Position numbers and translations under genes: made by a program. Shown here in pieces: positions 1 through 8,102 of a DNA stretch of 64,000 bases. The notes beneath the pieces were generated by a model. It was given only the letters and a program-made list of their open reading frames with translations. It had not been told where the DNA came from and made no database searches. The first letter of the stretch is position 1; the number at the start of each line of letters is the position of its first letter. The stretch is from Singulisphaera acidiphila DSM 18658 (GTDB taxonomy: Bacteria > Planctomycetota > Planctomycetia > Isosphaerales > Isosphaeraceae), in NCBI RefSeq assembly GCF_000242455.2, contig NC_019892.1, positions 5,404,744 through 5,468,743 of the forward strand, in the 5' to 3' direction.

Positions 1-159
1 CAGTTCAAGCTCACGGCAGACGCGCCTCCGCCATATGGCGAGTTGCCCGAATTCCAAGATACCCGGGAATACCTACTCTGCCTGGGTAATCAGGTCTATT
101 TCTTTGGTAACGACACGGATGGAAAAAGCAATATTTACTTGTGTGATCAGCGTGTCTGA
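1..159 (+). CDS. C-terminal end of an unidentified protein (partial)
   Basis: Frame 1 is open from the first base of the window to a TGA at 157-159, giving 52 residues that end in NIYLCDQRV. The segment contains VYFFGNDTDGKSNIY, which loosely resembles the beta-propeller-like repeats (YFFANDGxHGxELW type) of secreted planctomycete proteins. That resemblance is weak. The 5' part lies outside the window, so function and length cannot be judged. Confidence 0.45.
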   Translation, partial: QFKLTADAPPPYGELPEFQDTREYLLCLGNQVYFFGNDTDGKSNIYLCDQRV

Positions 160-182
160 AACCCGAAGAGGTCACGGAAACG

Positions 183-350
183 GTGCGCGGCGATCCGTCT
201 TCTGAGAATCTGTTCTCGCTCGGCCTCGCGGCGCGGGGCGAAGGGCGGAGCGACCTGGCTGCCGGCTCCTTCGCTCAGGCCGTCGAGGCCGAGCCCGGCA
301 ATGCCGAGTACTATGGCCATCGCGCGGCGGCCGAGTTTGTCCTTGGGCGG
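183..350 (+). pseudogene. TPR-like gene fragment
   Basis: A short open stretch encodes a segment resembling one and a half tetratricopeptide repeats (SLGLAARGEGRSDLAAGSFA, then a helix ending AAAEFVLGRF). It has no convincing start and no proper end: near 350 the reading passes into a transposase remnant in another frame. I read it as the stump of a TPR protein cut by rearrangement. It directly follows the truncated gene at the window edge and might once have belonged to a neighbouring gene. Confidence 0.4.
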
Positions 351-791
351 TTTGCAAGGAACCGCTGGCACGCCTGGTCAATCGCGAGGAAGGGGCGCTC
401 GGGGCGTTCTTCGAGGGCCGGTCCAAGAGCGTGGCGATTCTCGATGAAGAGGCATTGCTGGAGCCTTGCGCGTCCATCGACCTGAACCCGGTCGCAGCGG
501 GCATCGTGGCGGCGCCGGAGGACCTCGATCAAGCAGTGGGTCGATCAGGTTGAGGAACAGAGGCGTGTCGAGACGCTCAAGGCCGCCGAATCGGGGCGCG
601 CGGCCGCGCAGGCCGTATCCTCCGGTCGGGAGGAGTCGCTCTGGCTCTGTCCGCTCGCGGATCGCTGCGGTTTGGACTCGACGTGTGAGGGGATGGTCGA
701 GGGCTTCACGCAGGGGAACTCTCTGTTACAGGTCGACTTCACGGGCCGGCTGTTCCGTGAAGGCAAGGGGTCGATCTCGGGCGATCGGTGA
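351..791 (+). pseudogene. REP-associated Y1-type transposase remnant
   Basis: Two frames encode consecutive pieces of a planctomycete REP-associated tyrosine (IS200-like) transposase. The first contains FFEGRSKSVAILDEEALL and IDLNPVAAGI, the characteristic C-terminal core. The second contains EESLWLCPLADRCGLDS and SLLQVDFTGRLFREGKGS. A frameshift near 525-530 separates them and the catalytic N-terminus is missing, so the gene is dead. The last ~120 bp (about 667-785) recur almost unchanged at 11450-11565. The 165 bp that follow, up to the next gene, hold a short open stretch ending at 948 that I do not recognise. Confidence 0.7.
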
Positions 792-956
792 GGTCGCTAT
801 CGGATTGCAGCCGTCGCCGACGCCAGAGGTCTTGGAAGGCAGGATTGGCGGGCCGTGGCATCGTCTGACTCCAGAGGACGAACAAGGATGGTCCGTCTTC
901 CAGGCGATCAGGCAGCACAAGAACGGTTATTCCGAGCGCTTACGCTGAGACCTTGA

Positions 957-1472
957 TCAGTGGCGTGTGAGCGTGAAGTGACCGAAGTCGTCCGGGGCCC
1001 GTGACAGATAGCCGCCCACAACGCTCGTCCGGCTGTCGTCAAGGAGAGCGGCGTATTCGACGACTTGATTGCCCACAATGGCCTTGAACTTCATCATCCC
1101 ACTCCCCGAAGGAATGGCATTGGTCGTCTGACCGCCCGAAGAGGGCGTTTCGGGCCTGAAATGGCCCGTGAAGTCCATCCTCACGAACTGACCGGTTCGC
1201 CAAACGCTGTACACTGGGTAATAGACCAGGGCCTCGGCCTTGAAATCGACGCCCTCGGGGAGCGGGTCGGGCAGGAGAGCGAGCAGCCTGCCTCTGAGTC
1301 CCAAGAAGCGATGCGTTTGCCAGTGGCCCTTCCAGTTAGAGTCTCGGAATCGGACGGGGACATGACTCCGATACCAGGCGAAATCGACGCCCATCACGGT
1401 CAAGTAGAGGGCAAGGACGATCGGTAAGATCCAGAGGGACCGCTTACTCCACCTGCGAAGTTTCTCCCTCAT
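957..1472 (-). CDS. Hypothetical membrane-anchored protein
   Basis: A 171-residue protein starts MREKLRRWSKRSLW. It has a positively charged N-terminus followed by one hydrophobic segment (about residues 13-31, LWILPIVLALYLTVMGV), then a soluble domain rich in Tyr, Trp and Phe. This suggests a type II single-pass protein with an external domain. I do not recognise the family; the domain with VYYPVYSVWRTGQFVRMDF could be a small lipid- or ligand-binding fold, which is a guess. It stands alone between transposon debris and a 345-bp gap. Confidence 0.6.
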   Translation of the reverse strand: MREKLRRWSKRSLWILPIVLALYLTVMGVDFAWYRSHVPVRFRDSNWKGHWQTHRFLGLRGRLLALLPDPLPEGVDFKAEALVYYPVYSVWRTGQFVRMDFTGHFRPETPSSGGQTTNAIPSGSGMMKFKAIVGNQVVEYAALLDDSRTSVVGGYLSRAPDDFGHFTLTRH

Positions 1473-1817
1473 GGTGGACTTGGCTCCCGAATTGACGGCC
1501 TAAGATGTTAGCCGATGTCACCGATTTCCTGCGGACAATCCCGACCAATGGCCTGGCGGTCCCAGCATGTCTATTCTGCATCGCCGTTATTGTCAGGTTT
1601 AAACTCTCCCGTCGCAGCGATCATCAACGGACCCTTGCGGCGGCGATCCAGTGACGTAAGCGGGCGGCGATGAGCAACGGCCCGTCACCTGCTGAATAGG
1701 TGACGCCGTGTCTTTGACCGTCCCCTTCGATTGTAGCCTCTGCGAACCTCGGGGCTCACGAGTGCATCCAAGTTATACCGACCGTTACCCTGGATAGGGT
1801 AGCATTCGACTCGACCG
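1473..1817. other. Intergenic region, no gene seen
   Basis: About 345 bp separate the minus-strand membrane protein from the ATP-grasp gene, so both promoters probably lie here. I see no convincing coding potential, no clear sigma-70 boxes and only short imperfect dyads. Confidence 0.4.
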
Positions 1818-2654
1818 ATGTCAGACTGGACTGAGGTGCTGGCCGTGGAATCGATCCTCCACGTCGGGCTGGACGAACCCGAGACCAGCGAACTCCGAGG
1901 TTGCTTCGCCCAGCCGGTCCTCGCCTTCGAGACCCTGCCTCGTATCCAAGTGGACCGTGGACGGCTCATGGTCGAGCATCCCCATCGGATGAACCAGTTC
2001 GTCCCAATCGGGCGAGCCGTCTTCCACGCCATCTTCGAGGATGATTTCGATTTCATCACGGCGTTGGCCTTGTGGGGAGGGCCGTGCCTGCCGGGTGCCC
2101 GAGGCATGATGGACCTGAGACACCGGCTGCCGGGGCTGGTGCGGGCGATGGCCGTCACCCGCTTCGGCCAGGTCCCCCGTGGCTATGCCGACCGGGGCAC
2201 GATCGTCGTCACCGATTCCGAGCGAGTCGCCAAGTGGGGCAACTGGCACTGTGGCGAGGATAAAAGCCGCTTCTCCGGTTCCTGGAACGCCACTCAGCCC
2301 ACTCTGTTCGAGGAATACGTCGAGGGGGAAGCCGTCCGCATCGTCCTGGTGGGCGAGCGTGCCTGGCAAGTCCGTATGGCGGGCGACGGCTGGCTGAAGT
2401 CGATCCATCATCAGAACACCGCTTTCATGCCGATCGATCCCGAGTTGCTCGACGATAGCCGTCGCCTCGCCACCCATTTCGGCCTGGAGGTCGTCAGCGT
2501 TGACTATATCCTCGCCCCCGACGGCTCCCGGCACCTGCTGGAGGTCAATCACGTTCCGAACGTCACTGTCTTCCCCGAGGTCCGGGGGGCTTACCTGGAT
2601 TTGGTCGTTGAGTGGGCATCCGAGGACTCGCTACGATCAAATCGGCTTCGGTGA
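1818..2654 (+). CDS. ATP-grasp (RimK-like) family protein
   Basis: This 278-residue protein has the layout of an ATP-grasp ligase: an N-terminal pre-ATP-grasp region, a central lysine-containing segment (VAKWGNW, about 137-143), an adenine-pocket strand with acidic end (LFEEYVEGEAVRIVLVG), and the C-terminal Mg-binding core VDYILAPDGSRHLLEVNHVP, where the E and N of LEVN would be the metal ligands. Family knowledge suggests carboxylate-amine or carboxylate-thiol ligation with ATP; the substrate is unknown. The ATG at 1818 gives the full N-terminal strand. No biosynthetic partner is next to it, only a frame-broken ORF and a HEAT protein. Confidence 0.75.
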   Translation: MSDWTEVLAVESILHVGLDEPETSELRGCFAQPVLAFETLPRIQVDRGRLMVEHPHRMNQFVPIGRAVFHAIFEDDFDFITALALWGGPCLPGARGMMDLRHRLPGLVRAMAVTRFGQVPRGYADRGTIVVTDSERVAKWGNWHCGEDKSRFSGSWNATQPTLFEEYVEGEAVRIVLVGERAWQVRMAGDGWLKSIHHQNTAFMPIDPELLDDSRRLATHFGLEVVSVDYILAPDGSRHLLEVNHVPNVTVFPEVRGAYLDLVVEWASEDSLRSNRLR

Positions 2655-2908
2655 CTTGTGGTATTATCACCATGACCTCGCCCACGTCGAACTTCAGCAA
2701 GATCTTTTCGACTACCTCTTCCCGGTCTGCCTGATGCATTGGCACGCATCGCTCATGCGTTGCCCGTCTGGAGGGCGAGCCCGAGTGGGAGCAGGCGAGG
2801 CGGTTAGAGCACGACCTTCCCGTGAGGCGGGAACTCGTGTCGCTTCGGGTAGCGGAACTCCCGATCCTCCTTGCCAAGCGCACAGGAACAGGCGGCTGGA
2901 GCGTCTGA
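2655..2908 (+). pseudogene. Frameshifted small gene of unknown family
   Basis: Directly after the ATP-grasp gene one frame encodes WYYHHDLAHVELQQDLFDYL followed by FPVCLMHWHASLM. A second frame continues VARLEGEPEWEQARRLEHDL and ends VAELPILLAKRTGTGGWSV with TGA at 2906-2908. Both halves have natural amino-acid composition, and the switch lies near 2755-2765. The simplest reading is one gene of about 85 residues or more carrying a +1/-1 frameshift, either real decay or a sequence error. It has no clear start of its own because the first frame overlaps the upstream gene. The family is not recognised. Confidence 0.45.
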
Positions 2909-2938
2909 ATTTTCCGAGCCTACTGACGGAGTGATTCA

Positions 2939-3748
2939 ATGAAGTCGCCTGACCATGATCCCCGATCCGTGGACGAGTTGATCTCGGCGGCCCTGAGCGA
3001 ACCCGATGAGGATTGTGGCCGGAACTCCATGTGGACCCTGAGATGGCGTGGCTCTCGGGAGGTCTTCGAGCGGGCTTCGGGGCTGTGCAGGAGTTTCTGC
3101 CCCGTCGAACGGAAACTGGGGGTGGCCATCCTCGGGCAACTCGGGATTCCCGACCGTTCGTTCCCGAAGTCCTGTTTGGGAATCCTCCTGAGCATGCTGG
3201 AGGACGAGCAGGACGACGGCGTCATCCGTTCGATCCTTTTTGCGCTGGCGGGCCTCAGAATGCCCGAGGTCATCGGGCCTGCGGCGAGATTCCGAGACGA
3301 TGCCGATCCTGGCGTGCGAGAAGGCGTCGTCCAGGCCATGATGGGGCATGAGGACCCTGTCGCCATCGAGGTCCTGATCGGACTCACCAGGGACCAGGAA
3401 ACCTACATCCGGGACTGGGCCTGCTTTGCGTTGGGGACGCAGGTTGAGGTGGACACGCCGGATGTGCGAGGCGCCCTCGCCGAACGGCTCACCGACGAGG
3501 ATGACGATGCTCGCTGCGAGGCGATCGTCGGCCTGGCCCGCCGGAAGGATCTGCGGGTGATCCCACCACTCCTCGGAGCCCTGTCATCGAAATTGGTCTG
3601 GAGCTTGGAGGTTGAGGCAGCCTCACTGATCGCCGACCCTCGGCTCTACCCGGAACTGATCGCTCTCCGGGGTTGGTGGGACGTTGATGAAGAGCTACTG
3701 GAGGAAGCAATCCTGGCCTGCTCACCCCGCCCTGAGCCTCTCTCTTGA
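2939..3748 (+). CDS. HEAT-repeat protein
   Basis: A 269-residue all-helical protein with at least four HEAT/ARM-type units, for example VIRSILFALAGLRMPEVIGP, PGVREGVVQAMMGHEDPVAI, TYIRDWACFALGTQ and ARCEAIVGLARRKDLRVIPP. The repeats have the D-x2-(V/I)-R-x5-L pattern of PBS-lyase-like HEAT proteins. No enzyme domain is present, so a scaffold or binding role is likely. The ATG at 2939 lies 30 bp after the stop of the broken ORF upstream, and the two may once have been cotranscribed. Confidence 0.75.
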   Translation: MKSPDHDPRSVDELISAALSEPDEDCGRNSMWTLRWRGSREVFERASGLCRSFCPVERKLGVAILGQLGIPDRSFPKSCLGILLSMLEDEQDDGVIRSILFALAGLRMPEVIGPAARFRDDADPGVREGVVQAMMGHEDPVAIEVLIGLTRDQETYIRDWACFALGTQVEVDTPDVRGALAERLTDEDDDARCEAIVGLARRKDLRVIPPLLGALSSKLVWSLEVEAASLIADPRLYPELIALRGWWDVDEELLEEAILACSPRPEPLS

Positions 3749-3935
3749 TCGGTGATGGGAGAACATGTCTCGCATCGGTTTTCACGTCCCGTCGAGGGAA
3801 AGGAACGATGGGGAGGCGACATGAAATGCCTCTAGAATCTTTCCCGTCTGATTGGCTGTTCCAGGTCGCCGGGAATTCGAGGAGAATGAGTCCTGAAGAT
3901 GGAGACTAGCCGGGTTGACGGGGGAATTGTTGAGC

Positions 3936-4202
3936 ATGTCTCATCAAAAACCGCAGAGGATGATCAAAGGTGTCTGTCCGAATTGCGGCCCATCCCGGAT
4001 CAGCGTTGTCCTCGAAGGCTCATCGTATTTCATAGGTGTTACGACGCCGAACTGGTCATGCGGCGTTTGGTATGGATGGTGCTGCAATTGTTGTATATGT
4101 CTCGAAGCTTTTGTTGAAGACGATCAAGAAGCCGATAAGCTGGAATGGACGCCTGCGGACGAAGGGAGAGCCGAATTCTTTTTCGGTAACTCAAGTAAGT
4201 AA
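3936..4202 (+). CDS. Small cysteine-rich (zinc-ribbon-like) protein
   Basis: An ATG at 3936 opens an 88-residue protein (MSHQKPQRMIKGVCPNCGPS). It has a CPNCG knuckle near the N-terminus and a second cysteine cluster WCCNCCICLEAF in the middle, together enough ligands for one zinc site. The rest is acidic and lacks a membrane segment. A TTG at 3915 in the same frame would add seven residues, but the ATG is preferred. No relation to its neighbours is visible. Confidence 0.55.
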   Translation: MSHQKPQRMIKGVCPNCGPSRISVVLEGSSYFIGVTTPNWSCGVWYGWCCNCCICLEAFVEDDQEADKLEWTPADEGRAEFFFGNSSK

Positions 4203-4238
4203 CCGTTCACACCCTGGAGACCCTCAAAAACAAGGAGT

Positions 4239-4760
4239 TTGAAAGGTCCAAGGACGATTGAATCGTTGGTTTTGCCCTCTCAACGCCTGGAAATCGCTTG
4301 TTTTCAGCTTTCCCACCCTGTGAACGGCTACAGACTTGGCAAAGGAGTGTACTTTGTCAGGACGCACCTGAAACGGTTGCGGCAGGCTGAGGATGTCTGG
4401 CAGGTGGACCTCCAAGATTCCCCGAAGCAGGCGAGGGGCGAAAACGTCAGCGTCCCTGTTGGCTGGGCGTCGCCCTGAGCCAGACCGACGACTTCATCCT
4501 CGCCGACCGGATTCTGAACACGCCGCCGTCCGTCAATGACCTCGCCGGGCTCTTGGCCGACGGCATGCGTCGTCCCCTGATCGAGACGGCCCACCGCCCC
4601 TCACGCATCGTCCTGCGGGATGATCTGCTCTGGCGAGAGATCCTGCCTCACCTGGAGAAACACAAACCCGATTTGGGCTGTCGTGAGCAATGGGAGATGG
4701 GTTGTGGTGACTTCGGCATCGCTCATGTCATCAGCCTCGTGATGGAGTCGGGGCGATCAG
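4239..4760 (+). pseudogene. Frame-broken protein, possibly DUF6930-like
   Basis: Two frames appear to carry consecutive parts of one protein. The first reads KGVYFVRTHLKRLRQAEDVW then QVDLQDSPKQARGENVSVPV and stops at 4478. The second takes over around 4460 with GVALSQTDDFILADRILNTP, LAGLLADGMRRPLIETAHRP and LWREILPHLE. The order Trp-x-Val-Asp ... am-x-rP ... aHRPsRi ... LxPhL is what I remember of DUF6930 proteins, so I assign it tentatively. The second frame stays open to 4996, but its last part has no family signal and runs into the next convergent gene. Either one indel or true decay explains it. Confidence 0.4.
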
Positions 4761-4946
4761 GGCGTGCCATTTTACTGTGGCTGATGACAAAAGGCATGAT
4801 AACGGCCTGCTTGGAGCCGAGGGCGGGAGTCGTTACCTCGATAACCACCTTCGAGCCCTCGTGGCCTGACGAAAGGACGCTATCGGCGACAGAGCCGTAC
4901 TTCGACCTCACGGCCTCGGTGATCGTCTCGAAGGTGGGATCGCTCC

Positions 4947-5957
4947 TCAGTGCGTTGGATTCGGCTGCCCCAGGCGGTTCCTCACGTTCATCATGACACT
5001 AAGCATTAGGCGACCGAGGTCGTCCCGTCGCTCGGCGTACTTCAGCGTTTCGTAGGAGCCGTCGTCGTAAATCTTCGGATCAAGATAAGGCATCGAAACA
5101 CGGAGAGACGCCCCCTTGACGAACGGGCAACCCGCATCCGCCTCGCCGCAGACCATGAGAGCGGCAAAACCTTCCTGGGGGTTGCACTTGTCCTGGTACA
5201 TCTTCGAGAACTCTATCGTCTCTAGATCGGTCGAGCCTGCCTGACCCCAGCGGACCCGGTACACCGGGTTGGCGGTCGCCGGTTCCCCTCTCGGGGCGTC
5301 GTCGCCGGTCGGTTCGACCTCGATGCCAAGATCCCGCAGGGAGGCCACGGTGCGGGTGTTGAACGCCGTGGGAGCGGTCCCGCCACTGTGGAACCTGACC
5401 TCGGGGAACCCATAGTAGGCGGCGGCGATGTTCCCCATCGTCGCTCCCAGAATGCTGCGACGAGAGTTCCCGGTGCAGATGACGGTGACGTGGAGCGGCT
5501 TACCCGGCTTGTAGTTCTTGACAATCCATTCCGCCAATCTTCCGCCCGCCGCACGGTGGGGTTCGTCGATCCTGTCGAACGAGGTGGTCAGCAAGGCGGC
5601 ATGAGCCGTCACGCTCGGAATGAGCCGCCGCCGTGAGTCGGGGATGTCGGCTTCTAACGCCTGACGGATCTCGGACAGATCGAGGCGTTCATCGGGTCCG
5701 GCGAGTTTCGAGAACGTCGAGGGGTCCATCAGACCTTTGACTCCTGCTGGTGACAAGATACCGTTCTTACCTAACGCCTTGTACAAGGAACCCTTCGTCC
5801 GCAGGTCGTTGCTGGGATCGGCGGCGGCGGCGGTCCCATGCCGCTGAACAAGCCACAGGGTTTGCACCAGCGGTCCCACGTCGTCATTGGCCGGGGGAGA
5901 GGCACCGGGCGACGCCAAGATCAGGGCGGCGCACGCCGCAAGTTGGGGGAGCTTCAT
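4947..5957 (-). CDS. Exported arsenate reductase-like low-molecular-weight phosphatase
   Basis: The 336-residue protein begins with a signal-peptide-like stretch (MKLPQLAACAALILASPGAS). The core holds a phosphate-binding loop, C161-TGNSRR, fitting the C-x5-R motif of low-molecular-weight tyrosine phosphatases and thioredoxin-type ArsC (VICTGNSRRS followed by ILGATMGN). Later Cys residues (DKCNPQ, VCGEADAGCPF) could serve as resolving thiols. It is longer than cytosolic ArsC (~130-140 aa) because of ~150 N-terminal residues. It sits 13 bp after acr3 in the ars operon, which supports arsenate reduction. The predicted export is unusual for that job and could mean a periplasmic or membrane-tethered function. 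Confidence 0.75.
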   Translation of the reverse strand: MKLPQLAACAALILASPGASPPANDDVGPLVQTLWLVQRHGTAAAADPSNDLRTKGSLYKALGKNGILSPAGVKGLMDPSTFSKLAGPDERLDLSEIRQALEADIPDSRRRLIPSVTAHAALLTTSFDRIDEPHRAAGGRLAEWIVKNYKPGKPLHVTVICTGNSRRSILGATMGNIAAAYYGFPEVRFHSGGTAPTAFNTRTVASLRDLGIEVEPTGDDAPRGEPATANPVYRVRWGQAGSTDLETIEFSKMYQDKCNPQEGFAALMVCGEADAGCPFVKGASLRVSMPYLDPKIYDDGSYETLKYAERRDDLGRLMLSVMMNVRNRLGQPNPTH

Positions 5958-5970
5958 CGTGCCAGAGTCC

Positions 5971-7086
5971 TTACTTGGATACCGCCGGTTCGGGGACAGC
6001 CACCGACATGGTGGGCTCGAAATACCGCCGCTGGAAGGAGAGGGCGACGTTCACCAGCCCGATCAGCACGGGTACTTCGACCAGGGGTCCGATGACCGCC
6101 GCAAAGGCCGCCCCGGAGTCGATGCCGAAGACGGCCACCGCCACGGCGATCGCCAACTCGAAGTTGTTGCTCGCCGCCGTGAACGCCAGCGTGGTTGTCT
6201 TCGAGTAGTCGGCCCCTAGCTTCCGTCCCATCCAGAACGACACTAGGAACATCACGATGAAGTAGATCAGCAGCGGGATGGCGATGCGGATCACGTCGAA
6301 GGGGATGCGGACGATGTTCTGACCCTGGAGTGAGAACATCACGGCGATCGTGAATAGCAGGGCGATCAGGGTTAGCGGGCTGATCGCTGGGATGAACCGA
6401 CGTTCGTACCACTCCCGCCCCCTGGCTCTGACCAGGATCAGGCGGGTCAGCATCCCGGCGAGGAAGGGGATGCCGAGGTAGATGAAAACGCTGGCGGCGA
6501 TCGACCCCATCGTGATCTTGGAAAGGTCCACGTCGCCGAACGAGTAACCCAGCAGCAGGGGCAAGACCTTCACGAAAACGTAGGCGTACACCGAGTAGAA
6601 CAGCACTTGGAACATCGAGTTGAAGGCGACCAGCCCCGCCGCATACTCGGCGTCCCCCCTCGCCAGGTCGTTCCAGACGATCACCATTGCGATGCAGCGG
6701 GCCAGTCCGATCATGATGAGTCCGATGGCGTACTCGGGCTTGTCCGGTAGCAGCAGCAATGCCAGGGCGAACATCAGGGCGGGGCCAATGACCCAGTTCT
6801 GGACGAGCGACAGCCCCAGGATGCGGACGTTGCGAAAGACCCGCCCCAACTCCTCGTACCTCACCTTCGCCAGCGGCGGGTACATCATCAGGATCAGCCC
6901 TAAGGCGATCGGGATGGATGTCGTGCCGACCGACAGGTTCGTGATGCTCCGCACCGCCGAGGGAGCGAAGTTGCCCAGCCCGACGCCCAAGAGCATGGCG
7001 AGGATAATCCAGAGTGTCAGATACCTGTCGAGAAACGAGAGACGACCCACAGGTTGAGAATGGTAAATGATTTCAGGCGCTTTCAT
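5971..7086 (-). CDS. acr3: ACR3 family arsenite efflux permease
   Basis: A 371-residue hydrophobic protein with about ten transmembrane segments. It matches ACR3 by size and by the conserved GLARCIAMVIVWNDLA segment, whose cysteine in TM4 is needed for arsenite transport, and by AFTAASNNFELAIAVAVAVF near the C-terminus. It exports As(III) from the cytoplasm using the proton gradient. The start codon overlaps the TGA of the upstream arsM remnant (ATGA, 7083-7086), so translation was coupled to it. The arsenate reductase-like gene follows at once. Confidence 0.9.
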   Translation of the reverse strand: MKAPEIIYHSQPVGRLSFLDRYLTLWIILAMLLGVGLGNFAPSAVRSITNLSVGTTSIPIALGLILMMYPPLAKVRYEELGRVFRNVRILGLSLVQNWVIGPALMFALALLLLPDKPEYAIGLIMIGLARCIAMVIVWNDLARGDAEYAAGLVAFNSMFQVLFYSVYAYVFVKVLPLLLGYSFGDVDLSKITMGSIAASVFIYLGIPFLAGMLTRLILVRARGREWYERRFIPAISPLTLIALLFTIAVMFSLQGQNIVRIPFDVIRIAIPLLIYFIVMFLVSFWMGRKLGADYSKTTTLAFTAASNNFELAIAVAVAVFGIDSGAAFAAVIGPLVEVPVLIGLVNVALSFQRRYFEPTMSVAVPEPAVSK

Positions 7087-7347
7087 GTGAGGATTCTTTC
7101 TTGTTTGGTCGCCGTGATGTTTACGCTCATAAGCTTCTCGGCACCGAGTGGCGGGGCGATTCCCGAAACCTCGATCATCTTGCGGACGGCATCAGTGTGC
7201 CGATCCGCCCGGAAACCTGCCCATGTGAGCCGGGTGACGTATTTGTCGAGGACCAAAGCCCCCGCTGATGCCACCCACGATTGCCTCGATGTTCTGGCGG
7301 ACCTCGGCATACCGCAACTTGACCTCCTCCACGTCGCCAATGTCCAT
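7083..7347 (-). pseudogene. arsM: Arsenite methyltransferase (arsM) remnant with large internal deletion
   Basis: From an ATG at 7347 one frame gives MDIGDVEEVKLRYAEVRQNI, like the start of ArsM (R-x-RYA). It ends after about 50 residues. A different frame then supplies an ArsM C-terminus: YVTRLTWAGF, then EVSGIAPPLGAEKLMSVNIT, ending in ATKQERILT with TGA overlapping the acr3 start. The SAM-binding core and the cysteine pairs (roughly 200 residues) are missing, so the gene cannot work. The junction lies near 7245-7265. The C-terminal piece is in the arsR frame, so arsR now reads through into it as one 227-residue ORF. Confidence 0.6.
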
Positions 7348-7403
7348 GAAGTCTTCCCTCTCCTTCGGCCCAAAATATGGGGCGACGCGAATATAGTTGC
7401 CGA

Positions 7404-7766
7404 AAAAAACTCACGAGCACGGTAGCACGGCACAATGCGGGCGAGCCGCTGGCCGTCCTGGAGGAAGCCCTCGGTTTCGCCCATGCAGTTGCCGACGCAG
7501 CCAATCAAAGCTCGGTGCCGATCAGATTTGGGCCTGGCGAGACGGCAATAGCCCCAGAGCCCTTCCTTTCGGCCAACCACCAACCCGTGCTTGCGCATGT
7601 ACGTCAGATGACGGGAGACGGTCGGCAGAAGAAGCCCCAATGCCTCAGGGAGATGACAGACGCAAACCTCACGGTCGCCGCTCAGCAGGTTCAGGCGTAT
7701 CGGGTCGGCAAACGGCTTCAGCAAGCGGGGCGAGGCATCCAAGGCGTCGGTCGTGGTCTCTTTCAT
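7404..7766 (-). CDS. arsR: ArsR-family metalloregulatory repressor
   Basis: The ATG at 7766 starts a winged-helix repressor: PRLLKPFADPIRLNLL (first helix), the As(III)-binding C35-V-C37-HLPEAL box, recognition helix LLPTVSRHLTYMRKHGLV, and wing GRKEGLWGYCRL. This is the classic ArsR order. The 3' end is uncertain. No stop occurs where ArsR proteins normally end (around LARIVPC, near 7404), and the frame runs on through the damaged arsM to 7083, so the real product may be a 227-residue fusion with a nonsense tail. It should repress the whole operon until arsenite binds. Confidence 0.8.
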
Positions 7767-7790
7767 AATGCCCGTGTTGACCCCCGTCGG

Positions 7791-7822
7791 GCTAGAATTC
7801 ATCCGCCTAAGCAAATATAGTC
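7791..7822 (-). promoter_or_regulatory. Candidate ArsR operator/promoter
   Basis: Just upstream of arsR lies an AT-rich stretch with a weak dyad around GCAAATAT and ATTCATCCGC (centre near 7808). Position and composition suit an ArsR operator, but only about half of the dyad positions match, so this is a guess from context. Confidence 0.25.
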
Positions 7823-7873
7823 GTCTTCGGCGCCAAGTCAACTCACCTCAGTCGTGATGTAGGAAACCCTGCA

Positions 7874-8100
7874 TGGGCGAGATGACTCTGCTCCTGCTGC
7901 CCCTCCAGATCCTAGTGGTGGCGATGCCCCACTCGTCCTTGGGACACGCCGGGGCATCAGATTAACTGGCGGCGATGGCAATCGTCATCGGTGTCGTCGG
8001 CTCTGGGCTCGGGAATCGGCATCTCGGAAACATCACCCTGCGGCGGCTGGCGGGGGTCTAGGTCGTCGCCGAAGTGAAGCTGATGCTGGTGGTCTAGAAG
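7874..8100 (+). pseudogene. Decayed C-terminus of a TauE/SafE permease
   Basis: One frame starting MGEMTLLLLPLQILVVAMPH is interrupted by two in-frame stops. It then gives AIVIGVVGSGLGNRHLG, ITLRRLAGV and VVAEVKLMLVV. The G-x-x-G-(S/N)R-x-L ... LRRL-x-GV-x-L order is typical of the last two helices of TauE/SafE (DUF81) permeases. An intact member of that family starts immediately downstream, so this is probably the dead end of a duplicated or replaced neighbour. Confidence 0.45.
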
Positions 8101-8102
8101 CC

